Source: Lasioglossum baleicum
Lineage: Eukaryota; Arthropoda; Insecta; Hymenoptera; Halictidae
Assembly (NCBI RefSeq): GCF_051020765.1
Contig: NC_134937.1
Span: forward strand, 15,988,947 to 16,052,946
Reading direction: 5' to 3'
DNA length: 64,000 nt
Below, piece by piece: positions 26,201-40,300 of this stretch (within the stretch, counting starts at the first letter, position 1; every line of letters starts with the position of its first letter). Both the position numbers and the translations under genes were made by a program. Under the pieces are notes generated by a model. It was not told the origin of the DNA. It ran no database searches and saw only the letters and a list, made by a program, of their open reading frames with translations.

Positions 26201-28331
26201 CAGTAAGCAACAATTAGTAGTAGTAACACAGCACTAATTTACTTGTGTGACTTTTGTTTAATTTGTCGAACAGTGATTGACAGCATCTCGTTATTCAAAT
26301 ACTGATGATTCAAGTAGTAACGGAAGGAGTTTACCAAACCGGTAAGCATCCAAAGAGTACCCAACTGGTAGCGAATAATGCAAATGTCCATTTGCGAATA
26401 TACAGGGTGAACCATTTAAATTAGAAATAAAACGTCTCTGTTGTTTATGATTTTATGGAAAAAGGCCTCGGGGTAAAGTTGTACAATCTTACATAGAATG
26501 ATATCTAGTAATAAAGAGACTACAAATATTTCGGGTACGTGAAGTTCCCTCCAAAAACGAAAGTCATATTCGTATTTAGCAGGTCGAAACGAATAGAGTG
26601 GCGTATAACAGGTACCAAAATTTATTTTCTATTGTAGTTGACCTCGAATTACCTTCAGTGACCTTCATAACAGGTCATTGTATTCGTAAAAAAATCGAAC
26701 TCACAAATTCAGTGTTAGAACAGATGAGCTAACTAACAACGAAGAGGTTGCGACCGGTATCAGTGAGAGATGGTTACCAGCGACTTTTCTATTTTGTTTC
26801 GCGAGTTACAGGGAATTCCCTGTAACGGTGCTCAATAGCATCCAATTAGTAGAGGTGGCGAAGAGTGAAACGACGGTCTCGTGGTTCAATTCGGACGTGC
26901 GTTTGAGACCCCATGAACAATCGTACGTGATCCGAGACTCGCACGTAGTATACACGTCTCCAGCGTCTAGCATCCCGTCCGCCGGATACACCAATGTACA
27001 TCACCTATCACGGTGGATATTATCGTGAAGGCAGGCCTCGCATAATGCACGATGAGGCGATAATGATGATTGCGTTCATCACGCTCGTCATAATTGGATC
27101 ACCGTCGATCACCTTCATCGACCGACTGCTTTTACTCGACGTTCAAACCATCGAACCATCGATGATCCAACCAAGGAAAAAAAGAATGAAACATTTTTTT
27201 TAACAAATTAAAAACAGAACGCTATAGCACCACCTCTCGTAACCAAGGTATTAATTTTCTTTGTTTGTTCAGAGATATTGCAAGCACGATAAATTATTAT
27301 ACACAGTTTGTGTTGGTCATCAAACACAACGGGTTTTCAATTTTCTCTTTGTATACTCGTTCACGAAATTTTTTATCGACGTCCAGTGTAGACAACAGTA
27401 ACAAAAACGATGGGAGAATAAATTCGGAATATTTGTGCGTTGAGAACGAGGTGAGTATCGTCGTTGAAAAATGATAAAACGACGCGCAAGGCTGATTCCA
27501 TTGCAACGTGCAACGTGGCACGAGGAAAATGTGTCAAACTGACACAAGGGACGGATGAGGATTAAATATTAACAGTTTCCTTGATCTGTATCTAAAGAAA
27601 CGTGTACATACATACACCGTCGCGTCGGTTCGCTTACTCTCTATTTAAATAAAAGAAATTCAACGCGTCCGTTGCCATCGTTCGTTTCGTTTGCAGTTAC
27701 AATATTTTATTGAATGCAATTTTTCAAAAACACGGAATAAAATTCCAGCAACGAAACTCGTAGATTCGTCGCATATTATATTGTGTGTAAAACAGTGATT
27801 ATTCGAGTGGAAGTTTTATACAGAAAGAATGAATAGATCGAATGTAGAGACATCTAAAAAATTTGAAAATGCTTTTTCAAGGTTTCCAACTCGATAAAAT
27901 TATTGAAAAAGATATAAATTCTATGAAACTGCTTTATCTTGCAGTTTAGTGGTATTCTCATACAATAGCATTTATTGAATTTCAACGATTTTCAGTAGTA
28001 TCTTTATTACTTCGATTATAGAACTCTCAATTTATCAATGAAATTAAATTGAATAAATTTAATAGTGTTCCGACACTCTTTTGTGAGCCACTGTATGTCC
28101 GTCTAATAGTTCGGATGCGGGAAGTTCTGCTGTAGTTACTTTCTCGTTCGAAAGAGCGTCGTTTTATTGGTGTAGCTGTTGTTTCCCTTCCCGAAAGAAA
28201 GTTTCGTGCAATTTCGAGCTGTTTCGCGCTTCACTTGAGATTGCTATGGACCAGGCTCATTCTGTTCCTGTTCGAACGCGTGTCGTAACGCTTCACGCGA
28301 ATATACTTCAGGAAAGACAACGTTACGCTCA

Positions 28332-28371
<40 letters not shown>

Positions 28372-31300
28372 CTCGGTTCTTACTTCGATTTCCTTCTGAA
28401 CTGAAGATTATTGCTCAGAAAACGGAATATCGTACGTGACGAACAAAATGTAACGAGCTCTACGCACGAGCGCGGGGACTTTTAATTTTCTTCGCAGCAC
28501 CCACCCTGAAAACACTATAGCTAAACAGTTGGACAGAGTGCATAAAAGTCACTCGACAAAATTGCTTTCGATAATGTTTGCATTTCTCTCTTGTGCAGAA
28601 ATAAAATCCAAACTGAAAAATTAATGATGGATATTGATCAAACAGTACATTTATTACATTGATAACAGATAATATATTGAAGTACATTTCTGAAGCAATT
28701 CATCATTTATCTTTTAATTAAAAATGTTATTCCAACGTGTCACTTTAATTTAATTGAAAAGAAGTTATTGCAAATAATAATTAATTTTCTAAATTTGGTT
28801 TCTTCTGCACAGGTAGTGGGGAATTGCGTGTGTGTGTTGATATTTTTTTCCAACACTCTCTTTCCAATTCGAAGATTATTTTTATTTTTGAACAGCAATA
28901 GCTTACCAATAAAATTTTTATTTTCACGCATTTGTTTATAACATTTACTTGCCTTTTTATTGTTCTGAGCTACTTTTATAGAGGTACATTGAGTACTTTC
29001 TATTAAAAAAGAACACTAGCAAGCCTCATGATAATTCCAACGACACACTGACAAACAATATCAATTAAAGGTGCAATATTTTACGTGACCCTTAGTGGCA
29101 CATTTGCAATGAGAAGCAACATGGAAGAAAAGAAAACGACCTTATGCGACTTATACTATCTTCATGAAACTTTGAAACAGGTCAAAGTGACGTGTCTGCT
29201 AGCACACAAAGCGGAAGAATTCAATAAATTCAGTCTATTTGCATTACAGGAAGTAAAACAAGTTTCGCGGAACTCGGCCATAAAACCGGTCGATTAAACT
29301 GTATATCGTACGGATCACTCAAAGAAGGTGTGCTGGATAACAATTACATCGTTTATCAGGCAAGACGACGACACGGAGACGTCGGTCAGTAGTGCTTTGG
29401 GTTTACTCCTCCTAACGCTTCGGCTCAAAGTGAAGTGCTCTCCGGAGGACAGAGCCGGAAGAAAGGAAATTAATTAGATTTTGCTTTCTCCTCGGCGGAG
29501 CTGAAAGAAAAGAACGGTACCGGTACATTATCGATATATAGAAATCTCGGTCCTCCATTTGATCGCGAACCAAACGGAAACCAGTATATTGCCCCGCGGG
29601 AAAAAGAAATGTGTAAAAATACTACAGACCGAATACTAAAAATAGTCAAATCTATCAGAAATATCAGAATCACTGTGGAATTCTTTACTTTCACAGATAA
29701 CAATACGATGGAGATTTTAGCTCGAATTGCACAAAACATTCACACAGTTAGCACGATTAGAAATATCAATCAAAATAGAGAGCGTTTCTAAATATGTAAC
29801 ATATCTACAGCTGTGCATCGTGCATCCAACTAAAAAATGCAATGGACCGGTGGGCCGAATTTTATCGGAATAAACAGCAATTCTGAAAAGTGTAATTAAA
29901 GCATTCGATATTAATCGCGCCGGGCCGTTCCATTGAAAAGCGGCCGACAATAATGGAGCCGGGAATCAAATGTTTTTTCAAAATCTCGTTATAGTCTCCC
30001 TTTCAACCCCATTGTACCCAATCAACATTGTATGTACAAGTGAACAGAGGAGAAACAACGCGAAAAAAACGAGAAAGCGAGTAGGGAAAAAAGCAAAAAG
30101 CGATGGTAAAAAAAAGGGACTGTTCGTGATCGGCATTCAATTTTCGTGCGGCATCGAGGCACAAAAAAGGTCGGCCGGGAAAAATAGGGGGTGGAAAGCG
30201 AAGGGAGGAGGTTGAATTGGTAGGGGGGGGGGGGGTAAAGAAGAGTGGAAATCGTGCGGAAAATTACGAAGGGAACCCTTCAATGCAACAATACCAGAAA
30301 CCAGGCGGGCAGACTTACGGGCATTATCGTTGTTTTCCTCCTTATTAAAAGTGGCCTTTACTTCATCTCTCTGCAGTGGACCCTCGTTATTCTGATAGGG
30401 GCTGCCGGTCGCCAATACAATGCCGCTCTTGTTCCTCGGCTCCTCGTCCTCGGTGTTGTTCCATTCGGAGATTACTGCGCATCACGGATAGAAGACTAAT
30501 GAAATTTCTGGCTGACAAAGAAACCGACTGTCGGATCTTTTAAACGCGCCATACCACATTAATGAGACGACAAATTAATACAGCCGCGGTCGTATCGTTC
30601 GCGCTCGTCTCTCAATGCTAACTTTGTGTATGACTCCTTTAGCTTCGCACGAACTGAACCGCGCTCGCCTTTTTAAATCGCTCCACGCCCGAGCTTCTGA
30701 GGATTCTTTAACTCGGGGCAATGACAGTTCCATAAAACCAGAGTAATTTATCTCGCGAAAAAGCTGCGGAGTTCAGATTCGAGACGACAATTAATTCGAG
30801 GATTTTTAAAACACGAAGTTAAACTCGTCAAAATGACGGATTTCGAATTTATTATGACAATTACGATAGAACCTCGCTCGTTGAACGAAACGAGACCGAA
30901 AACGCAAAAATCGAGGTTGTGTAACCGGGAGACGTAATCAATCATAGTGGTTCGTAATAATTCGCAATACGTCGAAAGGCGTCCCAAGCCGTCGTCTACT
31001 GGATTAAGATTGTAAAGATTTGTAGACATTTACTGGGTACATTTATCTATTCGAACGTGTTTTGTAAGGAAAGCTGTACAATCGTTCTTAAATGTTTCTA
31101 CAACGTTCTGATAATTAAATATTAAAATCCCGTGTACTACAAGTACAATAAATTTGAAATTGCACAGCAGCTTTGCCAGGAAAATATTGGAAAATTGAAA
31201 ACATTTGTATTTTCAGCTCTCCCTGCGGATCTCTTACCGTTTCATCTGTTCTATACAATATTCAACAGTATATCCCGTATCACATTTATATTACAGTTGC

Positions 31301-34300
31301 CCGTCTTTATTGACCTAGCGGAATATTCGCGAATTATATACTTCGAGCACACTGGATGAGTTATCTTCCGCAATCTCCAAATTCCAAAGTAAATATAAAT
31401 TGAGCGGGAAGCTGAAAACCCCAGGGCAGACAATTAAAAGACGGTTGACGGTCCATGCGGGCTTCATCGGGAGCTCAAAGGACCGTTTCATCTTTCTAAT
31501 TAAAAGTAAATCGGGCCTGGGTAAGCTGAAAAACTGCGATCGAAGCGATCGCCCGAGCGCGCACGCGAGTAGTGTCAATAATATGAGAAACGAAAACAAT
31601 GAAGATGGGGAAAATGGTTTTCTACGGGGGCCCCTACACCGACGGCCGTTCGCGGAACGAGCAATTTCGCGATGCAAAATACTCGTATTTCAAACTTTCA
31701 CCTCATTGCGATAAATTGCCAGCGTAGCCGGGTTTTGCCGTGAAGCCTCGCGCCGAGTACATCGGGGGCGAACATTTAATTTACGGTCAGTTCAATGAGC
31801 GTCGGGCTTGAAAAGAGCACAGCACACCGGTTCGAGAATTGTTAATTGCGCCTCGGCTCGCCTGTTAAGTGTAGACATTAATTACGGCTCGCGAAATTGC
31901 TGTCGACGATTTTCTTCTCGCGGCGAGGAGTCCGGGCTGGACCGATATATTTTCCTATCGATGACGGGCCCGTAAATGCGAGGTAAGCCAGCGACGAGAA
32001 GCCTGCGGCAACCAAATGACCCGGATCGAACGATTTAGTCAGATTTTGGTCCAACTTTCTAACCACGCTGGACACCACCACCAAACTTTCCCAGAAATCT
32101 CTCTCTATGTTATCGCTATACCATAACAAGTTATTAATTTCCGAAAATTTCAATATCTATTTTTTCGGCGTTCTAATAGTTAAAATATTAAAATGGAGAC
32201 TTCAATGCGGATTTCACAATTTTTTAGACTTTTTGAAAGGCTAGAACAGTGAAAAAATTAATCGTGGACATAAATGAGCCAGGTTGCCCACAGAAAAGAT
32301 GCAAAAAATATACTTGCTCATTAAAATGTATCTTTATATTTATTTTCTACTATGGTACTTTCTCCAAACACGTGATTAATCTCGCATTAATCAACACATT
32401 CTTAACAAACGGATTCTAATTGTACCTATTACGATAAATTTCAACTTTCTCATTCCGGTTTCATTGAATTAAATTAAAAACGTGGAATTCGTAACAAAAT
32501 AAGCCCATTAATCATTGTAACAACATTTCCATCGAGTTTCTTTAATTCATTCGGTTTTGAAGTTGGCGAGCGCAGTAGGTGTCGACTAGAAATCGACGGG
32601 AGAGAGTCGATTTTTCGCCGAAGTATCACTAAATCTTTGGATCAGTGTGCGGCAGCGCCGGTTACCGGCCGATGGAAGTTAACGCTCGTAGCAAGAGACC
32701 ACGGGCCACTGTCGAATGATTAACGACGGTCTCGGTCTCTTGGCCGGTGCAACGAACCGGCGCCGAACTTTTCGAGGGCTCCCGCTTCGAGGACCGCAGA
32801 AGGAAGTTTCGTTCCGGTTCGTTTCACGGGAACCGCAGGAACGTGCATGTTACCGATCCATCGTGAGAATGGACCCGGCGATTCGACGGTTTTGCGCGCG
32901 GAATTCGTATCGGTTATGTGTGCGTTTTACGATCGAGAAATCTGCTTGCTCGATTTATGAACGACCCTGCCATTTTCGCCCAGCGATTGTATTCTGTCGT
33001 CATGGTTTCGCAAGAACGCTTTCAGTACATCATGATACACTCGTCCGTTAAATTATGATGATAGACATAAGTTCCACAATTCGTGTACAAATATAAGACA
33101 ACTTCTTTTGTTCCAACACCATACAATTTTGCCACACACTTATATTATGTCATCCCATAAGTTCGTGCCGTTTTTCGAGCGGTTGCAAATCCATTCTCTT
33201 TTAAATACCTATGAACTGTTGTTTCAGGCATTTTCAGAGCATTTGACATCTCCTCAACTGATAAACTTTGTGTCTGTCTGAGGAGGACGCCCTGAACGTT
33301 TCTTGTTTTCTAAACAAAAATTCCCACCTTTGAAACGTTGAAAACACTTCCTACAGGTACGAGATGAAAGCGCACTTTCTCCGTAAACAGCACATATGTT
33401 GTTCGTGGCGATTGTTACTGAACTTCCTTTCCGAAATTCATATAACATGAGATGTCGGAAATGGATACGCGTTTCGCGCATGATGTTTCACTGTTAGGAA
33501 TCACTGTGTTCACTATTTCATGATCTTATACCCACGAAAACCTTCTCTAGACTGATCCCGAACAGTTACGCTTAAGTGCATTGGTCCCTTATCGCCGTAA
33601 AGTTCATAAATCGACACACGAGATGTATACACAAAAGTCGGCACGAACTTATGGGATGACCTAAAGAACGACCTGCTTAATAATGCTTAGGGTTGGACAA
33701 CCTGTTTGACAAATTTGCAAGACTTTTTATTATGCAGAGAAGATTTAAATGTAAACCCTTACGTTTTCTAAATCCATATCATATGTACGTTTCATTGAGA
33801 TTCGAAAAGATCCCTTAATAGAAAAGGATAAATTATTTATCACACAAAGCGAACAGGTTGCCTCCAATAAAATATTACAACTATAAAGCCCGTGAGGAGA
33901 ACAAATGGCGCTATCTAGCATGTTAATGAAACCATCGTAAGCGATCTTGCGAACTACTTTAGCGGCATCGAAAAGATGGCGGACGGCGAAGAGCGCAAGT
34001 ATCCGCGGCACGTTGCTCGAACGAGAGCACGTGGTCGCGAACCAGAAGCGAAACTTACTCGTTGGAAACACACGCCCTGAAAAAGTTTTCACTCGGCGAA
34101 GTCGGCACGAGCCCGAGCACGCCGATAGAGCGAAACCATCGTTAATCATTCCCTCAGTGCGCCGGTGTTTTCTCGTTCCGCGAAAGATAACTTCGATTGC
34201 TTAGCGCCGAAGTGGTTGGAATTCCACGCCATCCGGGCACCATATAATTCACGTTCGCTTTCCCGTGAACGTGGCGCGAATCGCTTTCCTTCGATTTTTA

Positions 34301-37300
34301 TTTAACTTCCCCTCCCAGAGTTATTCTTTCGCCCGTCTATGCTTAATCGAGGCCAATGAAAACCGATACATATTTCGACGTGAAATGTGATCTGCGCGGT
34401 TCCTTTCGAGACGCATGTTTGTACTAACTGAATACCTGTGTCATCTAAACAGATTAATGAAAAAGTACGTTTTAATTATTATTGTTGCTTAATTGAATTC
34501 TTAGGTACGACTTAGGAAACCGGTCCCATTAGTCACCGATGTAAGTTTTTGAAGATTTAGTTTATTTTACGTGAAATCACATAGGTTTTCTAATTTCGTT
34601 ATAATAAATAACAACTATATTAACACAAGTTTTGAATAACACATTTAATTTCTATTTATTTGATAAATCCTAAGTTTTATACGGTTTTTTTCTTAAGAGG
34701 TACGTCTTATACATATTATGTATTATATTCAAACATGTAGTCGCACATGTAGCACTCTTTAAAATCGTCTATTGTTCACATGTGCAATTGACTTCGTTAG
34801 TCTGGATCTTCGTTGCTAGAGAATATAACAAACGAAAGGTTACTAAAAAAAATATAACAGAAGAGTTGCGGATGTTTCAAGAATACATTACTGGCTCGTC
34901 ATTAGAAGGCAATGGTTTAAAGACGTTTCATGTTATGCTGTTACGCATTACGCTTTAAAGAGTGACTACAATTTTACTTCAATAATAAAAAAACATCTTT
35001 CATCAGAAAATCATCTTTCCAAACTTCGAGTTCTACGACCTTCCAAGTTCAAAACCGCGGCTCGATTCAAAGCTCACTCTCCCCATCGACATCAGCGCGG
35101 TGATTCGAAGTTTATGGACGTTCGAGCTAAGCATTTTCCATTTAACGATCGCGCCGGAAAAATTCCGTCTTGTTCCGGGGCGTCTAGGAATCCATTGTTC
35201 CGTCGTCGCGGATACGTCGCGTCGGTGATCTGACGTATCAACCAGAGCGCAGAGCGTCGCCTGATTATCCTTCATCTTCCCCAATAATTCTATCGTTCCG
35301 ACGGCGGAACGACGGGAGCGTGTCACCGAAAATTGGAAATCGAATCTGCCGGGGGATCCCGAAGAAAGAGGACTCCGAAACTCATCCGTTCCTTGATCCC
35401 GGAGTCCGCGGGACTTTCTACGGCTGGTGGTAAACGAACAAGTTGCGCCGGCAGCCTCGAAATCCGCGAGAAGTTATTTCGTTCGTGATATCTTCGTGTT
35501 CCCTCGCGCTGTTCCCATTTTTCACATCGCTCGCGTAACTTTTCTTCTTCTCTCTTATATTTTTTTTTACGGGAACGCGGTTTACGAGGGAAAAGGGCGG
35601 AATAGATTTTTATCGAGGGCCCCCCCGAGGTTGTTGTTGTTGCGTGTTCCCCTCCCGCTTACCTGATTCGAAGATTACTTCGCTGAGCATGATCCAACGG
35701 GCCGCGAAATACAGCTGCAGCTTTAGAAACCGACCGGCTCGCGAGTGCAGCTTTATGGTTACGTCCCGAGCCTGCTCCAACACCAGGTCCGGGATGTAGG
35801 AAAACTGGACAGGTTCGCCGTTGAACTGGTTCCCACCGGCGCCAAGATAAACCTTCGCGTACGAAAAGACCTGCCGAGAAATCACGTGTATGCTCGCAAA
35901 CTGTGTGCTCGGCTCTGTGTACACTTCGGCCGTTCGACTGCACGTGGCCCGCCTTTTAGGCGATGATTCGCCGGCCGAAATGAGTCGGAAATCAACAGTG
36001 ATGTCGCCATAGCTGCCTTTTCAGTTATTCTATACTAGCACGCAAGGTAGCACTGAATTTCTGTGATACTCGAGACTAGATAACTAAGCTTAGTAAATAT
36101 AGCGATTGGAAAATTTGAAAAACACCTTCAGGAAACACCCTTCAGAAACGTAATCTATCAATTTCATTTGGTATTGTGTACATATATGTATAGTATTATG
36201 TCATTTGGTATTATGAATGGTATTATGAATAATAAAAAATCCTATTAATGCAGGCTTCCATTCGATAAAGTGTTTTTGGTGGATTTTTGCTCATATTCCT
36301 ATTACGAGCCAATTTAGTTTTCATTGGTGCTGCCAATCAAAATGTATATAAAAATCCATGTCATTGCATTTTAAAAACCTTGAGATTACCTTCTTTCTAG
36401 CTACTTGCTGAACATTGACGACTTTAAAATCTCAAAGAAAAGTGATTCTTTTTATAGCAAAGTCTGCCTTTAAAAAACAAATATTCTTTATAAATTTCCT
36501 GGAGCTATTGAAAACAGCGGCGACATTTTCGCTCGCGGGTTAAAGGAACAGATCCTATACATCGGCGTACGCGAGCGGGATGAAGCGATTGGTAAACAGG
36601 GAGGAAATCGTCGGGCATGATGGAAACCCTTCGTCTTCTTCTTCATCGTCGCGAGATATGTACACGGAATAGAGCATTAACTATCGGCCACTCCCCGGTA
36701 ATCTAGTTTCTCGGTAGAGGTGCAGGAGAAACGCTGTGTCGCTGTCGCGTCGATCGAATTAAAAATTTAATCCCTCGGCGATAGAGTCGCTCCAGATTCT
36801 ACGACACGTTTTTCGCTCGATAAATAAACGGTGTTCCATGACAGGATGAATTTCTCGTCGACCTTATACTCGAAAAGCGGAACATGATTTTTGGATTTAA
36901 ATGATTCAGCCGCGAGACCGGGCATGGCGTTCTTTAAACATTCAAATATCGGTGTACGCCACGATTTACAGTTTTCCTGCGGCTCTGAATAGTTAAAAAC
37001 GCCGTTCAAGTTACAAATATCAGTGTTGTCGCGATCCGGTACACTGCTTTCAGCTGCTTTTGTTAAAACAAATATTTGCAATCCGTGAGAACGAACAGGA
37101 ATTACAAGTGGGTGTGCGTGGAAGTTACAATGCCTAAAAAAACCAAATTCAATCCTTTTTGGTTGTAAAAGCACAATAGTCACTAGAATACCTACCCTTT
37201 TGAATTAGTTTTTTATAGGGAGGTAGAACAATTATAACGTTTGTGTGCCGATTTTGACCGGATACAGTCGAATCTGTTTAAACGGAGTTCGTGTTTCACA

Positions 37301-40300
37301 ATATATAAAAAAAGAACTTTTTAAAAACCACGCTTATATTAAAATGCACTAAAAAGGAGAAAATAATTTTTTTTTAAATTAGTGATTAAACTATATTGAC
37401 GTAATCTTCGTGGGCGCTCCACGCTTTTATTTATAGTCACTAATGTCTAAAAAAATGTTCTCCTTTTTAGTGCATTTTAATATAAGCGTGGCTTTTAAAA
37501 AGTTTTTTTAATATATTTTTTTATTTTCTACTTTTTAGTCTTTTTTAAATGAACGCAGTATATTAGTAATACATACTGGTATGAAATAGTAAGATATAGA
37601 AACGCAAGATATGGAAATACGCGAGATAGATTGAGGGGATGACTTCGAGAGACGACGTCTCTTCGTGGAGTCCGAAATTGTGCGAAATGGAACCGAATGA
37701 ACGGAACACTACAACCACACAAAGGCACTGAGCTCCTTCGGTGCGAAGTGGGCCAGTGAAGTGAGGATGAGTCGGAGTGAGGGAGCTCTGGCGCGCGAAG
37801 TGGGGATCGCTGAACGCGATGACGTACTACCGAGCGCCGCGCGGCGAGGTGTGACGGTTAATGTTAAAATTTTTTCTCCTGAACGCACAGTTTTTTTAAA
37901 AATTTATTTTTTGATATTGCATTGTCATCCAGTTCTGAGCTACGTTTAAAGTTTCAAGTCTCTAGCTCATCGGGAAGTGGTTTAAAATTTGATTACAAGA
38001 TTTAAAGCATACAACAACTCGTCAAGCTAGTATAAGCGTGTTAAAAAGGAGAAATTGTGGATAAATAAATTACAGATGAGTGAGATGGGGACAGTATCAA
38101 TTCTGGATACGTAAATTACAGAAGAGTGAGATAAGGATAGTTTTCTAACATTCCTCGATGTAAATAGTGTAAAAGTTTACTTTTAACATAGAAGAAGACT
38201 TTGTTTAGATCATCATAATCTTCACTTTTTATCTGTGCGCATACTTTGAACACTATTATGTGCAATGAAACTATTTTCTCTTTCATTTTCCCTATTTCTA
38301 TACAATTTAGTAACCATTCAAGAAATCTATAGCGTACCTGAACATCTTTGGTGAAGTAATTGTTCGTGTGCAGGTGTATGGCAGTGAAATTACGCGAGTA
38401 ATCGAATTCGAAGGTGATCTCTACAGGTCGTCCAAGCATATTGGGTGTGTCATTTCTCCAACCGACCCATTCGTATCCTGAAACAGGAAAAAAGGTAATA
38501 CATTAATTACAAAATTATTTTTTGACTGTTCGCACTTACATCAAATACGAGTTTGTAGTCGAACAATATTTTAAGCTATCGGTATACAGTAAACTTGGAG
38601 ATTATCTAGTACCGCGTGTCAATGCTAACTGACAAGGAGCATTATTGAATTTTCACACCAATTTTGATGAAGTTCTGTATACGTGTAAAGTACACGAAAA
38701 CAATTTGCATGCATTTCCTTCACCGATCGATACACGCGTTCCAGAAGAGGAATGCTACACGAGAGTTGGAAGCTTGAAAGCTATCGAATCGAATATCTAG
38801 AAAACAAAAGGAGTTATGCAAACAGATAAATTGCTGCTTTTCGATCACATTTCAGTATTTCGATACTCGGTTTATTGTGCGTGTATTTATCAGTTCCTGT
38901 TTGTTGACTTTTTTAATTAATTACTTCGATTCGAGAATTGCTCTCAGACTCTCAGCCGGTGATTTATTTGTCTTTGTTCTCTGGACCATTATTTACGGTT
39001 TATATCAACATTGGACCGATGCACTTTGTGTAATCTCAGATCATTTTAATCCAAGATCTACATCTTGAAGTTGATTGAGTTCCTGCATTTCCTAAACCTC
39101 AAATGTTATGATGGATTACAATCTTCCATAAATTGGAAATCCACTGGGAACTTACTTTCATTAGTACAGTAATTTATTTATTACAATATTTCTAATAGCA
39201 ATGAACAGAATGTATCAGTTTCTGTCACAGAAATACAATTCATTTTCATATTTCATAAATGTTATTTAAACGAAATTTTTCTTCAGCTGTTCTCGTCAGA
39301 GAACGTTTTTTAAAAACATTCGACGGTGCACGGTTTTAAATAGAGTCTTTTTAAAAGTTCCACAACTCTGTCTCTCTCTCTCGATCTCTGCTAGAAACAA
39401 CGGCTGAATAACTACTGTACGAGAGTAAAGTTTCGTCTGAAATATTCTTCTAACACCGAGCGATTACTGTCGCGAAAACATGTGCAGATATTTTATTATT
39501 CCGCGTCCTGTTTGCAACAATAAGCCTCCGGACCAACCGGACGGGCAGACAGTTTCGCGACTCGAATTTCGGACAATTCGGTACGAACGTTTCATTCACA
39601 GTCGCCGGGAGTGTTTCTGCTCGCAGTTGGCGGATCTGAAAAATGACATTTTACATTGTCGGATCCGATTACTCCATCGACACGCGCCGACCCTCCCCCT
39701 TTCCCCCACCATCCGATAAACGGGACAATAAAATCTGCAACATAAATAATCCACGCGGTTCGCGCGTGACGCGAAATTTGTTTGCGCGTGGCACGAACAG
39801 CGCGGGAAGCGTTCACATCAAACGAACAAATTGTTTCAACAGGGTCGCATTTGTTGCAAATTGCGCGAGGCTCTTTTAGCAGAAAGTTCCGGCCTGCAAC
39901 CTATTTTCAGCCGAACGACAGCTGGTCTTTGAATGTTACCTTAATTAATTGCCAGCTGAATGCGAAATAGTAGGCGTTTCGCGCAATCTGTGACTGCATT
40001 GAATTCCGGAGCTTTCTCTCTACAAATGAAGGAAAAAATACAGGTCATCCATTCTGGCATTCTCTCGACCCCGCGCGCCGGAATCATTCGGTTTCATTCT
40101 CCTCTCGCTCAGTCGAGCTTCTCGCGAATCGCGTAACCGTATTTTCAATTAATGCGTTACCAAGCTAAGTTTCTCGAGTTTCACCTACAATACTCTCTCG
40201 TTATCCCAATTTGATACGCGTCACGTGCCAGCATTTAATTTTAAGTGTAAGCATCCAACAGGTGCAGTGCGCTAAGGAGTGTTTGAACACCGAACTGTGT

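Larger units (their letters stand above)
26194..30318 (-). other. Ddr: Ddr intron of 4.1 kb
   Basis: This intron runs between the stalk and transmembrane exons. It holds a TACAGGGTGAACC repeat end at 26401 and a CT microsatellite at 28335. The plus-strand frames at 26828-27203 and 29609-29791 show no recognisable protein. Confidence 0.75.
30475..35662 (-). other. Ddr: Ddr intron of 5.2 kb
   Basis: This intron contains a pogo-like end at 30864, the diverged inverted duplication at 32683-32830 and 34030-34190, and the deleted mariner between its arms. GC-rich patches at 31480-31860 and 35030-35640 have open frames on both strands, none recognisable. Confidence 0.75.
35871..38337 (-). other. 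Ddr: Ddr intron of 2.5 kb
   Basis: This is the shortest intron seen. It holds the open frame at 36767-37183 and the hairpin repeat at 37300-37516. A short TATTATG simple repeat lies at about 36190-36235. Confidence 0.8.

Noticed and set aside
33745..34149. 135-codon minus-strand frame
   Set aside because: It starts inside the right arm of the inverted duplication and has no recognisable domain.
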